A stretch of DNA of 7,856 nt from a bacterium (GTDB taxonomy: Bacteria > Patescibacteriota > UBA1384 > JAMDBS01 > DAOVQR01). This document shows positions 1 through 5,056 of this stretch, one piece after another. Position 1 is the first letter of the stretch, and every line of letters starts with the position of its first letter. The DNA lies in the NCBI GenBank assembly GCA_030628575.1, contig DAOVQR010000027.1:1-7856 (forward strand). The letters run 5' to 3'. The position numbers and the translations under genes are program-made. The notes below the pieces were generated by a model. The model was not told the DNA's origin, ran no database searches, and worked only from the letters and a program-made list of their open reading frames with translations.

Positions 1-34
1 TATATTTCACACTAAATATTTAGTGTGAAATATA
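1..34. repeat. Perfect 34-bp palindrome upstream of the restriction gene
   Basis: Bases 1-17 are the exact reverse complement of 18-34, giving a 17-bp inverted repeat without spacer. The internal 8-mer CACACTAA (8-15) occurs again in direct orientation at 48-55, 35 bp before the start codon of the restriction gene. No U-run follows, so it does not look like an intrinsic terminator. A dimeric repressor or operator site with one extra half-site is a plausible reading, but no regulator gene is in view. It touches the window edge and may be longer. Confidence 0.6.
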
Positions 35-89
35 TTAAGCAATATGGCACACTAAGATTTTTGTATGACATCCATGTCTTAATAAAAAA

Positions 90-2657
90 ATGAATAATTA
101 TCTTTATCAACAATTAGATTCAGTTTCAAGAATGGGATTTTTGAAAAAAGAAATTCCTGGTTTTGTGGCGGAAAATTTGAATTCCAATTTTGAATTGCGC
201 GAATATCAAAAAGAAACATTTGCTAGGTTCTTTCATTGCTATAATGGCGAGTATGAAGGAAAAGAATATCCTTTGTATTTCCTTTTTAATATGGCAACTG
301 GTTCCGGCAAAACTTTAATAATGGCAGGACTCATTTTGTATCTTTACGAGAAAGGTTATCGTAATTTTTTGTTTTTTGTAAATTCAACTAACATAATTGA
401 AAAAACTAAAGATAATTTTTTAAATAACCTATCTAAAAAATATCTATTTTCCCACAAGATATTTTTTAATAATAAACATATTCAAATTAAACCAGTTAAT
501 AATTTTGAAGGTATTGGTGGTGAGGATATTAATATCTGTTTTACGACTATTCAAAAACTGCATACCGATTTACATAATGAAAAAGAAAATTCTTTAACTT
601 TTGAAGATTTTAAAGATAAAAAGATTGTGCTAATTTCTGATGAAGCACATCACGGGCAAGTCAAAACTAAACAAAAAGCATTATCTGAGAAATTAGAAAA
701 ACCAAATTGGGAAAATACTGTTGAGAAAGTTTTTAAACAAAATACTGGAAATTTACTTCTAGAATTTACTGCTACAATGAATTTCTTAAATAAAAATATT
801 GTAGAAAAATACAAGAACAAAATTATCTATAAATACGAGCTAAAAGAATTTAGAAATGATGGGTTTTCAAAAGATGTGGAACTGTTTCATACAGATACTG
901 ATAAAAAGGAGCGGATTTTACAAGCTATCATCCTAAGCCAATATCGCGAAGAAGTGGCAACGAAACATGAAATATTTTTAAAGCCAGTAATTTTATTTAA
1001 AGCGCAAAAAACTATTGCTCAGTCAGAAGAAAATAAAAAACTATTTCACGAGATAATTGATAATTTATCCATTAGTGCTATTGAGAATATCAAAAAGAAA
1101 TGTAATGTAGGAGTTTTAGAAAATGCTTTTCAGTTTTTTACAGATAACAAAATAACCAATGCGATTTTAGTAAAAAAACTAAAAGATAGTTTTGCTAAGA
1201 ATAAAACCTTAAGCGTTAATGAAGAAAAAGAAAAAGAAAAATATCAATTGCTTTTAAATAAACTTGAATATAAAGACAATAAAATCCGGGCTATTTTTGC
1301 AGTACAGAAATTAAATGAAGGTTGGGATGTCTTGAATCTATTTGATATTGTTCGGCTTTATGAAGAAAGACAGTCAGGATGGAGTAAACTATCCCCAACT
1401 ACAATATCAGAAGCACAACTAATTGGTCGTGGTGCTAGATATTACCCATTTAAGATCAAAGCTGAAGATAATAAATTTATGCGTAAATTTGATAAAGATT
1501 TAAATAATGAGCTTAGGATTTTAGAAGAATTACATTATCATAGTTTCAATGAGCCAAGATACATTTCAGAAATTAAAACTGCCCTTATTAAAGAAGGAAT
1601 GATTGATGAACGAGAAGTGGAAGTTGAGTTAAAGCTAAAAGATGAATTTAAGAAAACTAAATTTTATAATAAAGGACTTGTTTATGCTAATGAGAAAAAA
1701 CCAAGAGGTTTCGAACAAGTGAAAAAACTCGATGACTTAGGAGTAAAAAAGAAAAATATCATTTTTAATGTTTTATCCGGAACTGGTAAGGAAACACAGG
1801 TTTTTGAAGAAAAAAAAGAAGAACAAAAAATAAATAATAAAGACGTAAAAGATATCAGTTTGGCTGATATTGAACCTCATATTATAAAAAATGCTTTGGT
1901 AAAAAATGAATTTTTTACATTTTATAATTTAAAAAGTAAATATCCTAAATTAGAATCAATAAATGAGTTTATTGAAAATGATTTATCCAAATTTAGTATA
2001 ACTTTTAAAGGTGATAAGGAAAATTTAGATAATTTAAACAATGAGAATCAATTTTTAGCTGTTTTAAAATTATTGGGTCAAATTGAGCAGGAAATTAAAT
2101 CTAATTTAACTGAGTATATTGGCACAGATGAATTTCAACCAAATTTAATAAACAAGATATTTAAAACCAAACCAATTAAAGTAAAAAAAGACAGCGAGAA
2201 ATTAGACGGACAAATTGAATTTTTAGAAGATAAAGATTGGTATGTTTTTAATGCCAATTATGGAACAAGTGAAGAAAAAGCATTTGTTGAGTTGATTGAC
2301 AGACAAATTGATAAGTTGAGACAGAATTTTGAAAAAATCTATTTAGTACGAAATGAGAGAGAATTAAAAATTTATAACTTCCATGACGGACAAGCTTTTG
2401 AACCTGATTATCTATTGTTTTTAATTGATAAAAACGGCAAAAGTTTAACATATCAATTATTTTTAGAACCAAAAGGGAAACATTTAGCTGAAGGCGAAAA
2501 ATGGAAAAACGAATTTTTAGAAGAAATCAAAGAAAAATATAAAGATAAAATTTTAGAATTTTCCAAAGAACAAAAATATAATATTATCGGTTTGCCATTT
2601 TATAACCAAGAGAATGAAAATGAGTTTAAAGATAAGCTATTAGAGTTAGTAAAATAG
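90..2657 (+). CDS. Type III-like restriction enzyme, Res (helicase-nuclease) subunit
   Basis: This 855-residue protein is predicted to be the ATP-dependent translocase/endonuclease subunit of a type III-like restriction system, acting on unmodified DNA in the cytoplasm together with a methyltransferase (Mod). Seen in the sequence are superfamily-2 motifs in the expected order: LREYQ (36-40), Walker A ATGSGKT (69-75, Lys74), TTIQKL (152-157), DEAH (184-187), EFTATM (225-230), KLNEGWDV (motif V, 407-414) and QLIGRGARY (motif VI, 443-451). The C-terminus has a PD-(D/E)XK nuclease signature: PD at 772-773, then EPK (Glu793, Lys795). All key residues are present and the length is near that of known Res subunits, so it appears intact. 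The ATG at 90 follows an A-run with no clear SD. No mod gene lies in the 89 bp to its left inside the window. The gene is strikingly A- and lysine-rich compared with the right-hand operon. The family call is firm; its partner and specificity are unknown. Confidence 0.9.
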   Translation: MNNYLYQQLDSVSRMGFLKKEIPGFVAENLNSNFELREYQKETFARFFHCYNGEYEGKEYPLYFLFNMATGSGKTLIMAGLILYLYEKGYRNFLFFVNSTNIIEKTKDNFLNNLSKKYLFSHKIFFNNKHIQIKPVNNFEGIGGEDINICFTTIQKLHTDLHNEKENSLTFEDFKDKKIVLISDEAHHGQVKTKQKALSEKLEKPNWENTVEKVFKQNTGNLLLEFTATMNFLNKNIVEKYKNKIIYKYELKEFRNDGFSKDVELFHTDTDKKERILQAIILSQYREEVATKHEIFLKPVILFKAQKTIAQSEENKKLFHEIIDNLSISAIENIKKKCNVGVLENAFQFFTDNKITNAILVKKLKDSFAKNKTLSVNEEKEKEKYQLLLNKLEYKDNKIRAIFAVQKLNEGWDVLNLFDIVRLYEERQSGWSKLSPTTISEAQLIGRGARYYPFKIKAEDNKFMRKFDKDLNNELRILEELHYHSFNEPRYISEIKTALIKEGMIDEREVEVELKLKDEFKKTKFYNKGLVYANEKKPRGFEQVKKLDDLGVKKKNIIFNVLSGTGKETQVFEEKKEEQKINNKDVKDISLADIEPHIIKNALVKNEFFTFYNLKSKYPKLESINEFIENDLSKFSITFKGDKENLDNLNNENQFLAVLKLLGQIEQEIKSNLTEYIGTDEFQPNLINKIFKTKPIKVKKDSEKLDGQIEFLEDKDWYVFNANYGTSEEKAFVELIDRQIDKLRQNFEKIYLVRNERELKIYNFHDGQAFEPDYLLFLIDKNGKSLTYQLFLEPKGKHLAEGEKWKNEFLEEIKEKYKDKILEFSKEQKYNIIGLPFYNQENENEFKDKLLELVK

Positions 2658-2680
2658 AAAACAGTTCTCTTGTTTCACGC

Positions 2681-2698
2681 AGGGCTACGAGGAACCCT
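2681..2698. repeat. Possible diverged REP-like hairpin
   Basis: AGGG (2681-2684) can pair with CCCT (2695-2698) around a centre containing CTACGAGG (2685-2692). That 8-mer is identical to the heart of the REP-like palindrome at 2749-2767. It lies 24 bp after the restriction gene stop. It could be a decayed REP copy or a weak terminator hairpin followed by TTTC. The match is short, so this is tentative. Confidence 0.3.
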
Positions 2699-2703
2699 TT
2701 CTT

Positions 2704-2767
2704 ACTAACCTCGTAGGTTAGTAAAGCACTTAAACCCGTAAAATCTAAACTAACCTACGAGGTTAGT
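2704..2767. repeat. Left REP-like doublet (BIME-like unit)
   Basis: Two 19-bp imperfect palindromes, 2704-2722 and 2749-2767, each have 8-bp arms (ACTAACCT/AGGTTAGT) and a 3-nt centre. The centre is CGT in the first and ACG in the second, so the second is the exact reverse complement of the first. They are separated by 26 bp. In the first copy the stem extends to 10 bp (2702-2724). A near-identical unit in the same orientation lies at 3474-3537 on the other side of the transposase gene. In single-stranded form each palindrome can fold alone, or the two can pair with each other. Opposed REP pairs are the usual form of substrates of REP-associated transposases. Confidence 0.88.
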
Positions 2768-2773
2768 AAATTA

Positions 2774-2782
2774 TGGTATAAT
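2774..2782 (+). promoter_or_regulatory. Extended -10 promoter of the RAYT gene
   Basis: TGGTATAAT at 2774-2782 is a consensus extended -10 element (TGn plus TATAAT). No -35 match is seen 17 bp upstream, where the REP palindrome lies. Transcription would start about 6-8 nt downstream, at 2788-2790, which coincides with the ATG at 2789. The message would thus be leaderless. There is no SD before the ATG, which agrees with this. Confidence 0.6.
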
Positions 2783-2788
2783 GTATTT

Positions 2789-3472
2789 ATGGCGCAATAT
2801 CGAAAAGATTCTTTGGCTAATGATGAATATTATCATATATTTAGCCGCAGTATAGCTAAGTATATTGTTTTTAATAATGATCAAGAATATTCAAGGATAC
2901 TCGATCTTATCAATATTCTACGTTTTAGAAATTTCAATTATCATTATTCTCAATATAAAAGATTCGATAATGATAGACAAAATATGATTATCAAAAAACT
3001 AAAATTAGAAAATGATATTTTGGTAGATATTACTGCATATTGTATTATGCCTACACATTTTCATCTAATTTTGAAACAGAACAAAAACAATGGTATTACT
3101 AAATATATGGGAAAATTGTTAAATAGTTATTCAAAGTATTTTAATACCAATCATAAGCGCATTGGCCCGCTTTGGTCTGGAAGATTTAAAAACATAAAAG
3201 TACAAGATGATAATCAATTACTTCATTTAACAAGATATATTCATCTAAATCCATGCTCAGCAAATTTAGTTAATAGACCAAAATATTGGAATTATTCATC
3301 ATATAAAGAATATATTAACCCCGATATCAATTTTATAAAAAATATCTGTCAGTATAAAAATATTATTAACTTAGATTCAAAACAATATAAGAAATTTGTA
3401 GAAAATAGAAAAGATTATTACCAAAAACTATCCCAAATTAAACATCTTTTAATCGATAATTACATTGGTTAA
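2789..3472 (+). CDS. REP-associated tyrosine transposase (RAYT, Y1/HUH family)
   Basis: This 227-residue protein belongs to the IS200-like Y1 transposase superfamily, REP-associated branch. These single-strand DNA endonucleases cut and join DNA at REP hairpins through a 5'-phosphotyrosine. Visible signatures are the N-terminal DEYYHIFSRS (12-21), the HUH metal-binding pair in MPTHFHLIL (His90 and His92), a YSKYFN segment (114-119), GPLWSGRFK (126-134) and RYIHLNP (149-155). By alignment with the E. coli RAYT, Tyr150 in the last motif is the likely nucleophile; Tyr114/Tyr117 are less likely. The length is normal and no frame is broken, so it may be active. The ATG at 2789 is the only start that keeps the conserved N-terminus. 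The gene sits tightly between two REP-like doublets: the left unit ends 21 bp before the ATG and the right unit begins one base after the stop. RAYTs are usually resident, domesticated genes rather than free insertion sequences. Confidence 0.92.
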   Translation: MAQYRKDSLANDEYYHIFSRSIAKYIVFNNDQEYSRILDLINILRFRNFNYHYSQYKRFDNDRQNMIIKKLKLENDILVDITAYCIMPTHFHLILKQNKNNGITKYMGKLLNSYSKYFNTNHKRIGPLWSGRFKNIKVQDDNQLLHLTRYIHLNPCSANLVNRPKYWNYSSYKEYINPDINFIKNICQYKNIINLDSKQYKKFVENRKDYYQKLSQIKHLLIDNYIG

Positions 3473-3473
3473 T

Positions 3474-3537
3474 ACTAACCTCGTAGGTTAGTAAGAGGTC
3501 TATATCTGTAAAACCTAAACTAACCTACGAGGTTAGT
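3474..3537. repeat. Right REP-like doublet (BIME-like unit)
   Basis: Palindromes at 3474-3492 (centre CGT) and 3519-3537 (centre ACG) are separated by a 26-bp spacer, with the same order and orientation as the left unit. The spacer's second half is nearly conserved with the left copy (GTAAAA then C/T then CTAA). It begins one base after the RAYT stop codon, so besides being a transposase substrate it may act as a 3'-end stabiliser or transcription roadblock for the RAYT mRNA. No GTAG-type guide tetranucleotide is evident directly at the stem foot; a GTAG lies inside the palindrome. Confidence 0.88.
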
Positions 3538-3623
3538 AATTGGTGATGTTTTTTAGATACTATTATTACATTCGTAAAAATGTGGTTGGAACTAAACATT
3601 CTACGCTCGTTGATTAAATAAAC

Positions 3624-3653
3624 TTGACAAAAAATAATAATTATGTTATTAAT
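3624..3653 (+). promoter_or_regulatory. Promoter of the candidate small RNA
   Basis: A perfect -35 box TTGACA at 3624-3629 is followed after 17 bp by TATTAA at 3647-3652 (4 of 6 to consensus; ATTAAT one base on is equally good). The predicted start, around 3657-3660, falls exactly at the first base pair of the structured RNA downstream. The agreement of promoter and fold is the main support. Confidence 0.65.
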
Positions 3654-3656
3654 AGA

Positions 3657-3773
3657 GTGAGCAGATTTTAAGTACTACATTACCCTCCTTGTGTAGTGCC
3701 TGGGTATAAAATTTATACCCATATCTGCTCACCAAAAAAACTATCCTTTACTTTGAAAAAAGATAGTTTTTTT
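3657..3773 (+). ncRNA. Candidate small RNA with three-stem fold and anti-SD-like loop
   Basis: About 117 nt with no protein gene. A perfect 10-bp closing stem P1 (3657-3666 with 3723-3732) encloses two hairpins. P2 is 3674-3679 with 3692-3697, extendable by wobble pairs, with the loop at 3681-3690. P3 is 3701-3708 with 3714-3721. Together they form a three-way junction. The P2 loop reads UACCCUCCUU, close to the anti-SD end of 16S rRNA, so it could pair with mRNA SD sites or mimic ribosomes for them; C-rich loops of this type are used by known SD-targeting small RNAs. An intrinsic terminator directly follows P1. A strong -35 box stands at the right distance upstream. I do not recognise it as a named RNA family. 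Alternatively it is an untranslated leader or attenuator for the gene at 3910. Confidence 0.6.
3734..3773 (+). terminator. Intrinsic terminator of the small RNA, probably bidirectional
   Basis: A perfect 12-bp stem, 3734-3745 (A7 then CTATC) with 3762-3773 (GATAG then T7), has a 16-nt loop. The T-run gives the U-tract on the + strand and the A-run gives one on the - strand. It begins two bases after P1 of the small RNA ends. Confidence 0.75.
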
Positions 3774-3781
3774 GATATAAT
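3753..3781 (+). promoter_or_regulatory. Promoter for the leader/LytR_C operon, overlapping the terminator
   Basis: TTGAAA at 3753-3758 and a perfect TATAAT at 3776-3781 are separated by 17 bp. A second TATAAT starts at 3781. The -35 box lies in the loop of the terminator hairpin. The start would be near 3788, giving a roughly 120-nt leader before the ATG at 3910. Confidence 0.6.
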
Positions 3782-3789
3782 ATAATATA

Positions 3790-3905
3790 GCCCGCCTACA
3801 CACTTACTGATCAACCCACTGCGTAGTGTACGATCAGTGCGTGTTTCTGCGGACGTCCTGAGCTTTCTTCCTGTTTTTACAGGATCGAAACACAGGAGTG
3901 GAGGG
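3790..3905 (+). promoter_or_regulatory. Structured 5' leader with alternative pairings
   Basis: Hairpin 1 pairs ACTGATC (3806-3812) with GATCAGT (3832-3838) and, inside it, CACT (3817-3820) with AGTG (3825-3828). Hairpin 2 pairs GTGTTTC (3841-3847) with GAAACAC (3887-3893) around an inner stem TCCTGT/ACAGGA (3869-3874 with 3879-3884). GTGT at 3841-3844 can instead pair with ACAC at 3798-3801 below hairpin 1. The repeated TCCTG (3856, 3869) and CAGGA (3880, 3893) allow shifted pairings, one of which covers the bases just before the SD. This suggests translational control by an unknown protein, RNA or ligand. I do not match it to a known riboswitch. Confidence 0.5.
3900..3905 (+). promoter_or_regulatory. 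Ribosome binding site deciding the LytR_C gene start
   Basis: GGAGGG sits 4 nt before the ATG at 3910, which argues against the upstream GTG at 3898. It is fully complementary to CCCTCC (3683-3688) in the P2 loop of the neighbouring candidate small RNA. Confidence 0.7.
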
Positions 3906-3909
3906 AAAT

Positions 3910-4587
3910 ATGGGAATGGGTTTTGATATTGTGTCTGGATCACCAAAACCTCAGAAAAAGGCAAAAAAACGTAGCAATCATAGAGACAAAAAATCAGGCT
4001 CAATATTTTCTTGGTTATTCTTAATTGCCGCAATTTTTATAGTAGGTTCATTTTTAGCATCAAATAAATCATTAAATGAAAAACTGCCAGAAACGTCAAT
4101 AAACAATGAAGTTTTGGCTGATAAATTGGATGAGGAAAAACAAGAAGTAATCCCACAGGTGTCAAAAGATGATCAATCGCCAAAAAATCCAACTGATGAT
4201 TTAGGCAATGCAGTATCAGAAAGTTCAGAAAAAGATGGCACACAAACATCAGAAGATATTAAAGATACTAAAAATTCTTCATTTGCATCATTAAATAAAT
4301 TAGAATTAAAAATTAAGATATTAAATGGATCTGGGGAAACAAAACAAGCCGCCAATGCCAAAGAACGCCTTGAACAAGCTGGTTATATAATCGCTAAAAT
4401 TGATACTGCAAATAATATTTACGCAACAACTGTTATTTATTGCAACAAAGATAATGAAGAACATGCTGGTCAAATTTCCCAAGATTTAGACGTTAATGCA
4501 AAAACAGACACTAATTCAAAAATAACTGGAAAATATGATTATGTCATTGTAGTGGGTAAAGATTATATCGCAAAAACGCAGAATTAA
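3910..4587 (+). CDS. Single-pass membrane protein with C-terminal LytR_C domain
   Basis: A 225-residue protein in three parts. A basic, probably cytoplasmic N-terminus (residues 1-30, KPQKKAKKRSNHRDKK) is followed by one hydrophobic segment (about 32-50). A polar, acidic, low-complexity linker (about 55-128) leads to a compact domain (about 132-217) that resembles LytR_C: IKILNGSG (135-142), AKERLEQAGY (150-159), TTVIYC (173-178) and a closing DYVIVVGKD (210-218). The topology is N-in, with the domain outside. LytR_C domains occur at the end of LytR-CpsA-Psr cell-wall ligases or alone in envelope proteins; here the LCP catalytic domain is absent, so an accessory or binding role in the envelope is inferred. 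The ATG at 3910 is chosen because GGAGG (3900-3904) precedes it by 5 nt; an in-frame GTG at 3898 falls against the SD. The stop overlaps a possible start of the next gene. Confidence 0.78.
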   Translation: MGMGFDIVSGSPKPQKKAKKRSNHRDKKSGSIFSWLFLIAAIFIVGSFLASNKSLNEKLPETSINNEVLADKLDEEKQEVIPQVSKDDQSPKNPTDDLGNAVSESSEKDGTQTSEDIKDTKNSSFASLNKLELKIKILNGSGETKQAANAKERLEQAGYIIAKIDTANNIYATTVIYCNKDNEEHAGQISQDLDVNAKTDTNSKITGKYDYVIVVGKDYIAKTQN

Positions 4588-4604
4588 TGTCACAAAGGCA
4601 CAGA

Positions 4605-4934
4605 ATGAAAATAAAGATAATTTCAGTCAAAGTAAAACCTGGTGCAAAATTTACTCAAATTGAACAAAAAAATAATCAATATATTGTTTCTCTAACCGAA
4701 AGACCCGAAAAAGGAAAAGCAAATCATCAGCTGATAAAAATATTGGCTGATTTTTTTAATGTATCAAAATCACAGATAGATATTAGAAAAGGTTTTACCA
4801 ACAAACAAAAACTTATTCATATCACAACCGGTAAATTAATAAGAAACTTTGATCCTCAATTGAAAAATAAGAAAATTAATTTTCCTGACAAAAAGAAAAA
4901 TTATCTCAGCCGAGTTCATTGTTGGGATAGATGA
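4605..4934 (+). CDS. DUF167 / YggU-family protein
   Basis: A 109-residue small basic protein of the DUF167 (YggU) family, whose biochemical role is not established. Family features seen are VKVKPGAK (8-15), SLTERPEKGKANHQLIKILADFF (from residue 29), VSKSQIDIRKG (53-63) and KQKLIHI (68-74). The core matches E. coli YggU in order and spacing. About 30 extra lysine-rich residues follow the domain and end in HCWDR. The ATG at 4605 is preferred: AAAGG (4594-4598) lies 6 nt upstream and the protein then begins directly at the domain. An in-frame ATG at 4587 overlaps the previous stop (TAATG) and would add six residues, so coupled translation from there cannot be excluded. It is cotranscribed with the LytR_C gene. 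Confidence 0.85.
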   Translation: MKIKIISVKVKPGAKFTQIEQKNNQYIVSLTERPEKGKANHQLIKILADFFNVSKSQIDIRKGFTNKQKLIHITTGKLIRNFDPQLKNKKINFPDKKKNYLSRVHCWDR

Positions 4935-4943
4935 TATACTTGA

Positions 4944-4972
4944 TTGACATCTTGCCCAATCTGTGCTAAATT
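4944..4972 (+). promoter_or_regulatory. Promoter of the methyltransferase-helicase operon
   Basis: A perfect TTGACA (4944-4949) is followed after a 17-bp spacer by TAAATT (4967-4972, 4 of 6 to consensus). The start is expected near 4979, just before a 12-bp hairpin and about 78 nt before the TTG start codon. Confidence 0.6.
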
Positions 4973-4982
4973 CGTAATCTAT

Positions 4983-5018
4983 ACAACTTGCATTCGTATA
5001 TTATGTAATGCGAGTTGT
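4983..5018 (+). promoter_or_regulatory. Hairpin in the 5' leader of the methyltransferase gene
   Basis: ACAACTTGCATT (4983-4994) pairs with AATGCGAGTTGT (5007-5018): 12 bp including one T-G wobble, with a 12-nt loop. A T/G-rich but not uniform T tract follows (5019-5026). It could be an attenuator or protein-binding hairpin for the restriction-modification operon, or a weak terminator for the upstream DUF167 gene. Its position right after the predicted transcription start favours a leader role. Confidence 0.5.
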
Positions 5019-5041
5019 TGTTGTTTAAAAATTATTTATGA

Positions 5042-5050
5042 AAGGAGAGG
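5042..5050 (+). promoter_or_regulatory. Strong SD that fixes a TTG start
   Basis: AAGGAGAGG lies 6 nt before TTG at 5057. No ATG or GTG in frame is similarly placed, so TTG is taken as the start of the methyltransferase. AAGGAG is also complementary to CTCCTT (3685-3690) in the small-RNA loop. Confidence 0.8.
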
Positions 5051-5056
5051 ATTAAA

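Larger units (their letters stand above)
2704..3537 (+). mobile_element. RAYT element with terminal REP-like doublets
   Basis: An 834-bp unit consists of the RAYT gene flanked by two direct copies of a 64-bp REP-like doublet (2704-2767 and 3474-3537). By eye the two copies match at about 54 of 64 positions. All four 19-bp palindromes are perfect copies, both spacers are exactly 26 bp, and most differences fall in the first half of the spacer. The symmetry suggests that the unit moved or is maintained as one piece. No target-site duplication beyond the repeats was recognised. Confidence 0.7.

Noticed and set aside
65..82. Five-codon upstream ORF before the left restriction gene
   Set aside because: No SD, and too short to separate from chance in this AT-rich stretch.
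2704..3537. CRISPR array
   Set aside because: The repeats are self-palindromic, in opposed pairs, and a transposase gene lies between the pairs; there is no regular repeat-spacer series and no cas gene.
3790..3905. tRNA, or a known riboswitch such as cobalamin, ZTP or guanidine
   Set aside because: No acceptor/T-arm pattern with GTTC, and none of the core conserved segments of those riboswitches could be located.
3898..3909. GTG at 3898 as the start of the LytR_C gene
   Set aside because: The GTG abuts and partly overlaps the only good SD, which is placed correctly for the ATG at 3910.
3713..4033. Minus-strand open frame of 106 codons across the small RNA, leader and LytR_C start
   Set aside because: It runs through two structured RNAs, two promoters and the start of a well-supported gene, and its product resembles no family.
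4932..4934. TGA recoding (glycine code of SR1/Gracilibacteria)
   Set aside because: TGA ends both the DUF167 protein and the methyltransferase at sensible places, and no conserved gene here needs TGA as sense.
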